A stretch of 64,000 nt of DNA from Oscillospiraceae bacterium. Lineage in GTDB: Bacteria > Bacillota > Clostridia > Oscillospirales > Oscillospiraceae. The notes below the pieces were generated by a model. The model did not search any database and was not told the DNA's origin. It saw only the letters and a list, made by a program, of their open reading frames with translations. Made by a program: the position numbers and the translations under genes. This document shows, in pieces, positions 18,408 to 25,779 of the stretch. The stretch spans positions 1 through 64,000 of the forward strand of contig JAFTVM010000069.1 in assembly GCA_017465745.1 (NCBI GenBank). The letters are read 5' to 3'. Position 1 is the stretch's first letter, and every line of letters starts with the position of its first letter.

Positions 18408-19235
18408 TTAATAGACATCGCAGGTATTCAGCACCCGGGTACCTGCCGCATTGTATACAACTGCCCAGAAAACAGAGCAAACCAGACATACCAGCACCGT
18501 CGCCAGGTTACTGCTCAGGCAGGCATAGACGGAGGAACCGTACAGGAAGATGTTCAGGATGCTGCTGTTGCCCAGGATTGCTGCCGCACCGATGATCAGA
18601 ATGCCGGTGCCGAAAAAGAAAGAGGAAACGATGGACACGCCGAAGAACTTCCGGAAAATCACATTCAGGAAGGTGTACAGGCTGGCCCAGCCAAGGCTCA
18701 TGACCAGTTTGCCAAGAATGGCGCAGATCAGGCTGCCCGCATTCACGGAGAAATCCAGCCCTACCAGCGCACCGGCGGCCACGCTTCCCATCAGATAGGT
18801 CATGCACATACATGCCATGGCAAACGCACAGGTCACGGTCTTGGAGAGCATATAATCCTGCTTCTTTGCGTGGGTGGTGAAGAGCTGCTTGACGTAGCCG
18901 CTGCGGTAGTCGTTGCCGATGAAGACGGAAACCATGATGCCGCCGAAGATGAAGACCATGTTCATATTGGCGTACTCACCGATGTCGGACACCACATACA
19001 GCGGCGTATCCGCGGCAACAGCGTTCCACACATTGGTGTAGAGCATGGCGCCGACTTCTCCGGTCTGGGGATTGGTCATGCCGCCGGTGCCCAGGATCAG
19101 GGCAGGGATCATGGCGGCGATAGCGAGGAAGATGTAATACATGGGGGTATGGAACAGGCGGTAGAAGTCCACGCCAAGCATACCCTTCAGGCGTCTTCCA
19201 AAGCTGGGGGATTCAAATTTCAGTTCGTGTGCCAT
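18408..19235 (-). CDS. ABC-2 type permease (copy 1 of a tandem pair)
   Basis: 275 residues, six hydrophobic helices; the N-terminus FESPSFGRRLKGMLGVDFYRLFHTPMYYIF matches the second permease. Helix 2 begins NMVFIFGGIMVSVFIGNDYRSGYVKQLFTTHAKKQDYMLSK, the same motif as SGYAKNLFTVRAKKADYVISK in copy 2. It is the second gene of the four-gene operon and pairs with the ATPase directly upstream. Whether the four proteins form one heteromeric exporter or two homologous ones is not decidable here. Confidence 0.85.
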   Translation of the reverse strand: MAHELKFESPSFGRRLKGMLGVDFYRLFHTPMYYIFLAIAAMIPALILGTGGMTNPQTGEVGAMLYTNVWNAVAADTPLYVVSDIGEYANMNMVFIFGGIMVSVFIGNDYRSGYVKQLFTTHAKKQDYMLSKTVTCAFAMACMCMTYLMGSVAAGALVGLDFSVNAGSLICAILGKLVMSLGWASLYTFLNVIFRKFFGVSIVSSFFFGTGILIIGAAAILGNSSILNIFLYGSSVYACLSSNLATVLVCLVCSVFWAVVYNAAGTRVLNTCDVY

Positions 19236-19238
19236 GAT

Positions 19239-20138
19239 TTACGCCTCCTTCTTGCTCATCAGCTCGATGTAGTATTCTTCCAGACCGATCTTGTTCTTTT
19301 TGATTTCGCTGACCACATGACCGTTCCGGATCAGATGCTCTACGATGCTTTCCACATCCTCCACATCGTAGACCCGGAGATGCTCCCCATCCAGCCGGAC
19401 ATCCGAAAACTTCTTCTGCAAAACTGCCTTTGCGCCCTGCATATCCTTTGTTTTCAGGGAAACGAACACCTGGGCCCGGCCCTCCAGTTCGGCGGCAGAC
19501 AGCTCCACGATCATCTTCCCCTGACGGATGATACCGTAATGGGTAGCGATCTTCTCCAGCTCGCCCAGCAGGTGGGAGGAGATCAGCACCGTACATCCAT
19601 AGTTCTTCGTAATATCCACCAGAATCTCCCGCATGAGCCGCATACCGTCGGCATCCAGGCCGTTGATGGGCTCGTCCAGGATCAGCAGAGCGGGATCACC
19701 CAGCAGCGCCATGGCGATGCCCACACGCTGCTTCATGCCCAGGGAACACTTCTTGAATTTCAGCTGGGCATTTTCCTCCATACGGACGATCTTCAGTACC
19801 CGGTTGATCTCGTCGTCAGGGTTCTCCAGATTCAGATTGATGGCCTGCATCCGCAGATTGTGGTACACAGAGGAGCCGGGGAAGCAGCCTGCATTCTCAA
19901 TCAGCGCTCCCACCCGGACCCGGACGCCGGGATCGGTATATTCCTTATCAAAGAGTTTCATCTCTCCGCCATCTGCCACCAGATGACCGCACAGCAGCTT
20001 CATGGTGGTGGACTTGCCGGAGCCGTTTTCGCCGATGAAGCCGTAAATGGCCCCCACGGGCACGGTCATGTTCAGGTCATCCAGAGCATACAGGCCCCGG
20101 AAGCTTTTGGATAGATTGCGGATCTCAATTGCGTTCAT
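19239..20138 (-). CDS. ABC transporter ATP-binding protein, BcrA-like (copy 1)
   Basis: 299 residues with Walker A GENGSGKSTTMK, signature CSLGMKQRVGIAMALLG, Walker B LLILDEPINGLD and SSHLLGELEK. It is the first gene of the operon; its promoter at 20172-20225 carries a direct-repeat response-regulator-type box. BcrA-type ATPases serve bacitracin or lantibiotic exporters and sometimes other lipid-linked cargo. No histidine kinase or regulator gene is adjacent. Confidence 0.92.
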   Translation of the reverse strand: MNAIEIRNLSKSFRGLYALDDLNMTVPVGAIYGFIGENGSGKSTTMKLLCGHLVADGGEMKLFDKEYTDPGVRVRVGALIENAGCFPGSSVYHNLRMQAINLNLENPDDEINRVLKIVRMEENAQLKFKKCSLGMKQRVGIAMALLGDPALLILDEPINGLDADGMRLMREILVDITKNYGCTVLISSHLLGELEKIATHYGIIRQGKMIVELSAAELEGRAQVFVSLKTKDMQGAKAVLQKKFSDVRLDGEHLRVYDVEDVESIVEHLIRNGHVVSEIKKNKIGLEEYYIELMSKKEA

Positions 20139-20171
20139 TGCGATATCTCCTTTTCCGCATGATATGTGTGC

Positions 20172-20225
20172 ATTATAACGGGGATTTGTTTACGCAACGA
20201 TTCCCTTATGTTAGAGAAATGTTAA
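20172..20225 (-). promoter_or_regulatory. promoter with direct-repeat activator box (ABC operon)
   Basis: Read on the minus strand, the box TTAACATTTCTCTAACATAA (20225-20206) contains two TAACAT units with an 11-bp period. The -10 hexamer TATAAT is at 20177-20172, 28 bp below the box, with a poor -35 (TCGTTG). The arrangement recurs at 20245-20298 and 22847-22900. Confidence 0.65.
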
Positions 20226-20244
20226 AGTCAGAAAAAATTCGAAA

Positions 20245-20298
20245 TTAATATTTCTCTAACATAATATAAGCAACTCCCAAACACGTCCCTGCTAGGAT
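20245..20298 (+). promoter_or_regulatory. promoter with direct-repeat activator box (small membrane protein gene)
   Basis: TTAATATTTCTCTAACATAA (20245-20264) differs by one base from the divergent box at 20206-20225, with which it forms a 15-bp perfect inverted repeat. The -10 TAGGAT is at 20293-20298, again 28 bp from the box, and the -35 region is weak. The start codon is 40 bp further. Confidence 0.6.
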
Positions 20299-20337
20299 AG
20301 CACCAGAAAATGAAAAACCATACAGAGGTGAATCCAC

Positions 20338-20721
20338 ATGAAACACAATGACCAGATATTCTGCTACACTTATTCAGCAACGCGAAATGATGAAGTAAAA
20401 AAGATCCGGGAGAAATATATGCCCAAGCCGGAAAGCAAGATAGAGCAGCTTCGCCGCCTGGACGAGAGCTCCACGAAGAAAGGGCTTGCCTGCTCCCTGA
20501 CCCTTGGTATCATCAGCAGTCTGATCCTCGGGATCGGCATGTGCTGTACGATGCTGTGGGGCAATGCACTGTTTATTCCGGGCGTTATCGTTGGACTCGC
20601 AGGCATTGCCGGTATTGCCCTCGCCTATCCGCTGAATCACTATCTCACGAAGAAGGAAAGGGAGCGGCTTGCCCCGGAGATCCTGAAGCTGACCAGCGAG
20701 CTGCTGAACGGCGCCGCATAA
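20338..20721 (+). CDS. small two-helix membrane protein, function unknown
   Basis: 127 residues preceded by AGAGGTGAATCC. The cytosolic N-terminal half ends in KYMPKPESKIEQLRRLDESSTKKG; two membrane helices follow (about 50-70 and 78-98), then a charged YPLNHYLTKKERERLAPEILKLTSELL tail. I recognise this as a small Clostridia family whose members are sometimes labelled dihydropteridine reductase, but no cofactor-binding or catalytic motif is present, so that label is not supported. It is transcribed divergently from the ABC operon and shares its regulatory box, hinting at a common envelope-stress role. Confidence 0.7.
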   Translation: MKHNDQIFCYTYSATRNDEVKKIREKYMPKPESKIEQLRRLDESSTKKGLACSLTLGIISSLILGIGMCCTMLWGNALFIPGVIVGLAGIAGIALAYPLNHYLTKKERERLAPEILKLTSELLNGAA

Positions 20722-20760
20722 AAAAGATCGCATGAGCAACTGCGCCCATGCGATCTTTTT
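20721..20760. terminator. bidirectional terminator
   Basis: AAAAAGATCGCATG (20721-20734) pairs perfectly with CATGCGATCTTTTT (20747-20760). A-tract and T-tract lie on both sides, so it serves both the plus-strand membrane protein gene and the convergent cardiolipin synthase gene. Confidence 0.9.
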
Positions 20761-20763
20761 ATT

Positions 20764-22326
20764 TTACAACATTGGGGTAAACACCCGCAGCACGGCCCGG
20801 ACAAATCGCTGGGGCAGCGTCCATTTGATCTTAGCTTCATCCATGCGGGTGCACCGTTCCAGGGTAGCTTCAAAATCGGTCTTGATATCCTTCAGGCAAT
20901 CGCATTTGTACATCCACACACCGTTCTCAAAGTGATGGACCAGGCTGCGGTAGTCCAGGTTGATGGTACCCACCATGGCATATTCATCATCGGCCAGGTA
21001 CACCTTGGCATGGACAAAGCCCGGTTCATACTCGTAAACTTCCACGCCGGAGTCGATCAGCCGCTGATAATAGCTCCTTGCCATTTCCAGAATGATCTTC
21101 TTATCAGGCACATGAGGCAGGATCAGCTTGACCGATACGCCCCGGAGGGCGGCATTCTCGATGGTCTGGAACAGCTCATTATCCACGATCAGATACGGGG
21201 ACATGATGTACATATAGCGGTCTGCCTGATTGAGCATATTTTCGATGACGCTCTTGCCCACTCGGCGCTTGTAGATCGGCGCGGGGCCGTCGCCGAAGGG
21301 GATCATGAAGCCGCCCTCCGGCACGGTATATTCCGGGAAATAGTTCTGCTCTGCTTTGGGCATTTTGCGGACATTGATGCCGTAATCGATGAGGAACAAA
21401 TTGGTCAGTTCCTTGACGGCATCACCCTCCAGCCGCAGGCCCACATCCTTCCAGTGTCCGAATTTCACCATTTCGTTGATGTACTCGTCGGCAATATTCA
21501 CGCCGCCGGTGTACCCGATTTTGCCGTCAATGACCGTGATCTTCCGGTGGGAGCGGTTATTGAATTCCGAATCCGCATTGCCTTTCAGGGCTGAGAAGGG
21601 CGTTGCATCGATGCCGAAGCTCCGCAGGGTTCGGTAATAGTCGCCGGGGAGGGTCATCATGCAGCCGATGTCATCATAGACCACCTTCACTTCCACCCCG
21701 GCAGCGGCCTTTTCCTTCAGGATCTCCAGAATGGAATTCCAGAAGTGGCCTTCCTCAATGATAAAATACTCCATAAAGATGAAATGCTCGGCGCCGCGCA
21801 GATCCTCCAGCAGCCGCCGGAACATATCCTCACCCAGCGGAAAGTATTCCTGCTTCGTGCCCGAATAGAGGTGAGATTCGCTGATATTACAGATCATCTT
21901 CGCCTGATTATGGGCTTCCAGGGATTCTGCCGCCAGAGCAGAGAACAAATGCAGATCATTCGGCTTGTGTCCAACGGACTTCATGGCCTTCAGGCGTTTG
22001 ACGTAACGTTTATGCAGCTTCCGGTCATAGAACAGGAAATACATCATAAATCCGGCCACCGGGATCAGCAGGACTACCATCAGCCAGGGGATCTTATAAT
22101 CCGGGTTATCATCGGAGGAGATGATCTTGATGACCACAGCGATCTCCGTCGCCCAGACCAGCAGATAAAAATAGGGTATGTAGTAGCTGCAAACCATAAC
22201 AGCCGCGATCACCGCCGCCGTTTCCAGCACCGCCAGGATAATCGCCAGAATAAATCGTACCGGGATATAGTCGACCTCTTTTTCAACCATGCGCCCTTCC
22301 GCCTGATAGCGAAGTTTTCTTTTCAT
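20764..22326 (-). CDS. cls: cardiolipin synthase
   Basis: 520 residues, usual for bacterial Cls. Two N-terminal membrane helices (about 24-47 and 50-70) and a third near 80-100 precede two phospholipase-D-type catalytic motifs: HRKITVIDGKIGYTGG starting at His260 and HAKVYLADDEYAMVGT starting at His439, each with the downstream N-x-D element. It joins two phosphatidylglycerol molecules to cardiolipin at the membrane. The gene is monocistronic; 56 nt to the next gene upstream hold that gene's terminator. Confidence 0.95.
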   Translation of the reverse strand: MKRKLRYQAEGRMVEKEVDYIPVRFILAIILAVLETAAVIAAVMVCSYYIPYFYLLVWATEIAVVIKIISSDDNPDYKIPWLMVVLLIPVAGFMMYFLFYDRKLHKRYVKRLKAMKSVGHKPNDLHLFSALAAESLEAHNQAKMICNISESHLYSGTKQEYFPLGEDMFRRLLEDLRGAEHFIFMEYFIIEEGHFWNSILEILKEKAAAGVEVKVVYDDIGCMMTLPGDYYRTLRSFGIDATPFSALKGNADSEFNNRSHRKITVIDGKIGYTGGVNIADEYINEMVKFGHWKDVGLRLEGDAVKELTNLFLIDYGINVRKMPKAEQNYFPEYTVPEGGFMIPFGDGPAPIYKRRVGKSVIENMLNQADRYMYIMSPYLIVDNELFQTIENAALRGVSVKLILPHVPDKKIILEMARSYYQRLIDSGVEVYEYEPGFVHAKVYLADDEYAMVGTINLDYRSLVHHFENGVWMYKCDCLKDIKTDFEATLERCTRMDEAKIKWTLPQRFVRAVLRVFTPML

Positions 22327-22349
22327 GGAAGTCTCCTTTCCTGACCCAA

Positions 22350-22378
22350 AACCCGTGAGAGCACTGCTCCCACGGGTT
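22350..22378 (-). terminator. terminator of the repeat-protein gene
   Basis: AACCCGTG and GAGC pair with GCTC and CACGGGTT (22350-22378), followed on the minus strand by TTTTGGGTC. It stands between the repeat-protein gene and cls. Confidence 0.75.
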
Positions 22379-22382
22379 CGTT

Positions 22383-22802
22383 TTACTTGTTGATCTTCCC
22401 TGCGTTTCTGGAACCTTCCAGGCTGGCTTCGATCATGGCCTTCTGATCGGCGGTACGCTTTGCGGCGTCAGCCTTCATCTGCTCGTCACGAGCAGCCTGT
22501 TCGGCAGCCATACGGGCCTTGGCATCCTCGACGGACTCGCCTTCCTTGGCCATGAAGGTATTCACGAAGGCGTTCTCCACCTTCTGATAAGCACCGACAA
22601 CAGCATCGCCGATCTTGCCGGTCTTCAGGGAACCTTCCTCGTTCAGCATCGCGCCGGAGCAGGCATCGGTGATCTTGCCGAAGCCTTCCACAACGCCACT
22701 CTCGATCTTCTTGTAACCACCGACAACGCCGTCCTCGATCTTCTGATAACCTTCGGTAACGCCCTGGGCGATCTTATCCATGTGGTCCGCAAACTTAGCC
22801 AT
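22383..22802 (-). CDS. soluble repeat protein, function unknown
   Basis: 139 residues, no signal peptide and no membrane helix. The first 60 residues hold imperfect repeats of about 11 residues: GVTEGYQKIED, GVVGGYKKIES, GVVEGFGKITD, later DAVVGAYQKVEN. These predict amphipathic helices that could lie on a membrane surface or associate with each other. The C-terminal half is alanine- and charge-rich (KARMAAEQAARDEQMKADAAKR) and likely helical. I do not recognise a named family; phasin- or apolipoprotein-like behaviour is only a structural analogy. Its promoter shares the direct-repeat box with the ABC operon, so it may belong to an envelope response. Confidence 0.7.
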   Translation of the reverse strand: MAKFADHMDKIAQGVTEGYQKIEDGVVGGYKKIESGVVEGFGKITDACSGAMLNEEGSLKTGKIGDAVVGAYQKVENAFVNTFMAKEGESVEDAKARMAAEQAARDEQMKADAAKRTADQKAMIEASLEGSRNAGKINK

Positions 22803-22846
22803 AACAAATTTCTCCTTTAAGTCGTGTTGTTTGATTTGATGGCCTT

Positions 22847-22900
22847 ATTCTACAGTCCAAATAATTATGAATTGCTTATTTTATGTTTGCGAAATGTTAA
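22847..22900 (-). promoter_or_regulatory. promoter with direct-repeat activator box (repeat-protein gene)
   Basis: On the minus strand TTAACATTTCGCAAACATAA (22900-22881) matches the box at 20206-20225 in 18 of 20 positions. The -10 hexamer TAGAAT (22852-22847) is 28 bp below it, the same distance as at the other two promoters; the -35 is poor (GCAATT). Confidence 0.6.
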
Positions 22901-22956
22901 TTGTTACATTGAAAACTGCGAATGAACTGTCCATAACCGAAACTTAATTGCATAAT

Positions 22957-23439
22957 TCACCTTTCTGCCTGCATAATCTGCAGGCTTTCCTCCTGCTTCT
23001 GTTCGGGCTGGATGCCCATAAGCTGTCTTACATCCCAAACCTCCACCTTTGAAAAGCGAAGGTCTCCCCGGTAGCCGATCTTCAGCTCAGAGAATTCTCT
23101 TGCCTGATCTTTGACTTCCGGGGACGCATTTGCTGGAACCTCCTGGTTCCATTGGTACCACTTGTCCTCCCATTTACTGGGGGTCAGCTTCAGAAGCACA
23201 TAATCCTCCGGGACGAACTTCGGATACCGCTGGATCCGTCCCCCCGTGGCGATGTAGGGCTTCCCCTCACACAGAACCGTGTACTCCATATACCGCAGCA
23301 TATCCTCCGGGGACCGGCAGAACCAGCACTCGGTATCACCGAAGCGCCGAATACGTTTATCTGCCAAGATGCTTTCCAGGTTCTCCCGCTTCGTCAGGTG
23401 ATAAACCTCTGTCGGGATCCGTACCTTTGAATATGCCAT
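22957..23439 (-). CDS. hypothetical mobile-element protein, possibly ADP-ribosyltransferase-like
   Basis: 160 residues from the ATG at 23439, which overlaps the upstream stop by one base (TAATG). The N-terminal segment TEVYHLTKRENLESILADKRIRRF resembles the start of DarT/ART-fold proteins (H-x-T, then NL-x-x-IL), but no catalytic glutamate motif is obvious and the match is by eye. The middle part (GKPYIATGGRIQRYPKFVPEDYVLLKLTPSKWEDKWYQWN) is rich in aromatics. It ends the gene string of the serine-recombinase element and is probably co-transcribed with the next gene upstream. Function is not assigned. Confidence 0.6.
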   Translation of the reverse strand: MAYSKVRIPTEVYHLTKRENLESILADKRIRRFGDTECWFCRSPEDMLRYMEYTVLCEGKPYIATGGRIQRYPKFVPEDYVLLKLTPSKWEDKWYQWNQEVPANASPEVKDQAREFSELKIGYRGDLRFSKVEVWDVRQLMGIQPEQKQEESLQIMQAER

Positions 23440-23762
23440 TATTTCACCCGGCGGGGATTGTCCAGCAGGATCACGCTGCGGACACACAGGGTTCCTGCGT
23501 TATTGAGGCGATACCCGATCCGGATCCGGGAGCCGACCATCATATCCGCCAATCCCTCGTATCGGCTTCTTGGCCAGGTCGGTGCCACGATTCTGCGGCC
23601 GTCCTCGAAGGTCATGTAGGTAATCAGCTTCTTCCGCTTCCCCCACCGCTTGCAGTCGATGACTGCCACGAATTCGCCGGGCTGTTCATTGAATACATAC
23701 CCGTCGGGATCGAAGCTGGATGCGGCAAACTGCCGCCTGGATAGTCCTCTTTGCTCTGTCAT
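23439..23762 (-). CDS. hypothetical mobile-element protein
   Basis: 107 residues with a GGTACAACA leader containing GGAGG upstream of the ATG at 23762. Beta-rich pattern: YVFNEQPGEFVAVIDCKRWGKRKKLITYMTFEDGRRIVAP, then MMVGSRIRIGYRLNNAGTLCVRSVILLD. It has no recognised catalytic motif; a small OB-like or SH3-like fold would fit but is a guess. Coupled by TAATG to the following gene. Confidence 0.6.
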   Translation of the reverse strand: MTEQRGLSRRQFAASSFDPDGYVFNEQPGEFVAVIDCKRWGKRKKLITYMTFEDGRRIVAPTWPRSRYEGLADMMVGSRIRIGYRLNNAGTLCVRSVILLDNPRRVK

Positions 23763-23889
23763 TGTTGTACCTCCAAATTATTCAAGAAAAATTAGGGCGG
23801 GTGTTGCCAGCCGCCCGGCTGGTCCTTCCCACCCGATATGTGGACCGCCCGGAAAGGAAGAAAGAGGCGGTATCGTTCATAATTAATTT

Positions 23890-23916
23890 GGCCGGAGAAC
23901 ATTGCGTTCTCCGGCC
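23890..23916. terminator. hairpin after the methyltransferase gene
   Basis: GGCCGGAGAAC (23890-23900) pairs perfectly with GTTCTCCGGCC (23906-23916). The T-rich side (TTGCTTTATT) is on the plus strand; the minus-strand side is AAATTAATT. It probably ends the methyltransferase transcript. Confidence 0.6.
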
Positions 23917-23935
23917 TTGCTTTATTCGCAGATCT

Positions 23936-25444
23936 TCAAGCTGCCCACTGGTACACGGTCATGTTCCAGTGTCGCCTCCTTCTGCGGTTTTCAGCTTCCG
24001 ATCTGAGGACCAGCGCGATGCCGTGCATCACATGCTCCACGCAGGGGATGGCCACACTGTTCCCCAGGGCTTTGTAACGGGCCGAATCAGACGCCCCCTC
24101 TATGTTTGTCCACCCGTCCGGGAAACCCTGCAAGCGCTCGCACTCAAGGGGCGTCAGGCGGCGAATCAGATTGGTGCCGCCGACGATACACTTATCGTCG
24201 TTGACATACTGGTTGCTGATGCCCTTATGGTCAGAGCAAACCAGGGTGCCCACGGTCTGCTGGTAGGGCTGCATCAACAGATCTGTGGCGTCCTTGTGCT
24301 GCCGAGCGCTCTCGGTGCTGACCACATCATTCTCCTGGAACACATCGGTTCTCTGCCGTGAGAAGATGGCATGGCGGTCAGAGGTGGTTAGGCTATACGC
24401 AATGTCCCTTTGGTAGCCAATTCCATTCCCGCCATTGTGGGGTTCCCGGTCAATGGCATTTCCCATGATACAGAACACATCGGCTCCTCCACCGATCAAT
24501 GGAACATTATTTCCGCCTGTACCGCATCGGGCTGAAATGGTCGGCACCACTTCGTGGGGGCCGGTGTATCTGGAATCAATGCCGTGATTCTCATAGACCA
24601 TTGGCACATAGCCGCCGCCCATTCCCATGGATGCAGGGAGTGTGGGCGATACGCCATCCTCCCGCACCACCGCATGGTCCTGGTTTGATTCCAGGATCAG
24701 AGGCTGGTGCGCGTTCATCTGGGCACGCAGGGTTCCGGTGATGTTTTCAGAGCAGTTCATAAACTGACCGCCCTGATCGTTCAGGCAGAGAACACAGGGA
24801 TACCCCTGCCCCGCCTGTCCGCCTCCCGCCGAAAGGGATGTATGAACATCCTCCGTCAGGAAGCACTCGCCGTTGCCTTTGGTGACCACACCGGAGGCAA
24901 CAAAGGTCTGCTGCTTCATTCCGGGCTGGGCAACCAGGGCGCCTGCTACATCGTGGAGGTCCCGGACTTCATCCCGCTGGTTGGCTGCGAATGCCATTGG
25001 CTGGGAATCGTCCCCCTCCCCTCTCAGGCCTGCCTGAATTTCAAGGGCCTGCTGGAGTTGGGGCGGTAAGGGCTTGTCCCGTTCGGATGCCCGGCGAATA
25101 ATCCCGGCACAGGCTTTCCTGGTCAAAAAGTATCGTGGGTGCGGTTGTGCCTCCAAAATCGACCACAAGGTAGATCCGGCGGCGCCGCTGCGGGGTGCCG
25201 GGCCAGTATTGAGTATCAAAGACTCGCCACGCCAGGGAGAAAGAATCTCCCAATAGAATTCGTCCAGCAGATTCCCAGCGCCCGGTGTAAGGTCGAGGGA
25301 CATAAACGGAATCGAACGCAATTCGGACGAATTCTTCGAGGACGATCCGGAAGTCTTCCCCCTTCGGGGTTCCGCTGGAGAAGGCTCCCGGAACATTTTC
25401 CCACACTCCATATCGAGGTCGGATATGCTCAGTTGTTCTTCCAC
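23936..25444 (-). CDS. cytosine methyltransferase C-terminal part, separate reading frame
   Basis: 502 codons from the ATG at 25444; the first 404 bp overlap the end of the 25041-25760 gene in the +1 frame. In the overlap the frame encodes AAGSTLWSILEAQPHPRYFL and RKACAGIIRRASERDKPLP, a segment I recognise from phage and mobile-element proteins. Further on come low-complexity target-recognition-like stretches and, near the end, methyltransferase motifs IX/X: RLTPLECERLQGFPDGWT (about 430) and ARYKALGNSVAIPCVEHV (about 455). It lacks motifs I, IV, VI and VIII, which are in the upstream frame. Either a split enzyme, a programmed-frameshift product or a frameshift mutation. Confidence 0.7.
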   Translation of the reverse strand: MEEQLSISDLDMECGKMFREPSPAEPRRGKTSGSSSKNSSELRSIPFMSLDLTPGAGNLLDEFYWEILSPWRGESLILNTGPAPRSGAAGSTLWSILEAQPHPRYFLTRKACAGIIRRASERDKPLPPQLQQALEIQAGLRGEGDDSQPMAFAANQRDEVRDLHDVAGALVAQPGMKQQTFVASGVVTKGNGECFLTEDVHTSLSAGGGQAGQGYPCVLCLNDQGGQFMNCSENITGTLRAQMNAHQPLILESNQDHAVVREDGVSPTLPASMGMGGGYVPMVYENHGIDSRYTGPHEVVPTISARCGTGGNNVPLIGGGADVFCIMGNAIDREPHNGGNGIGYQRDIAYSLTTSDRHAIFSRQRTDVFQENDVVSTESARQHKDATDLLMQPYQQTVGTLVCSDHKGISNQYVNDDKCIVGGTNLIRRLTPLECERLQGFPDGWTNIEGASDSARYKALGNSVAIPCVEHVMHGIALVLRSEAENRRRRRHWNMTVYQWAA

Positions 25445-25760
25445 GCCGTAAGTCAGCTGCTCTCATCTCCCTAATTACTCTGATTTGTTCCATAAACAAG
25501 CCGGAGCGATCTCCGGCGAGACCAGCTCTCGCTCCGGCGACGGAAAGATCCTGACAGGGACTGCCCCCGGTGATAATATCCACCGGGGGCAGCTCCGCGC
25601 CATTCAGCTTTGTAATATCACCGACATGGATCATGCCGGGAAAACGCAGGTTTGTTACCGCAATAGGAAAGGCTTCGATCTCACTGGCCCACACAGGCTG
25701 GATGCCGTTTCGCACCGCAGCCAGAGGAAAGCCGCCGATCCCATCGAAGAGACTGCCCAT
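25041..25760 (-). CDS. dcm: DNA (cytosine-5) methyltransferase N-terminal catalytic part
   Basis: 239 residues. Motifs in order are GSLFDGIGGFPLAA (motif I, SAM binding, residues 2-15), GGSPCQDLSVAG (motif IV with the catalytic cysteine, near 66), VWENVPGAFSS (motif VI, near 117) and QRRRRIYLVVDFGG (motif VIII, near 200). The protein stops at 25041 before the GNSV motif X, which is encoded in the overlapping frame. A homologous single-chain enzyme would need a +1 shift inside 25041-25444. The gene starts 20 bp after the recombinase stop; the ribosome site is weak, so coupling to the recombinase is likely. It probably modifies element or host DNA; the target sequence is unknown. Confidence 0.85.
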   Translation of the reverse strand: MGSLFDGIGGFPLAAVRNGIQPVWASEIEAFPIAVTNLRFPGMIHVGDITKLNGAELPPVDIITGGSPCQDLSVAGARAGLAGDRSGLFMEQIRVIREMRAADLRRGRTTEHIRPRYGVWENVPGAFSSGTPKGEDFRIVLEEFVRIAFDSVYVPRPYTGRWESAGRILLGDSFSLAWRVFDTQYWPGTPQRRRRIYLVVDFGGTTAPTILFDQESLCRDYSPGIRTGQALTAPTPAGP

Positions 25761-25779
25761 CGTCAGTTCGTGTTGTTCC

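Noticed and set aside
17421..20114. 897-codon open frame on the plus strand
   Set aside because: It is antisense to four clear ABC genes and its protein is His/Gln/Asp-rich nonsense without domains; a by-product of codon bias.
20338..20721. Dihydropteridine reductase
   Set aside because: The label is attached to some relatives, but the protein has two membrane helices and no nucleotide-binding motif.
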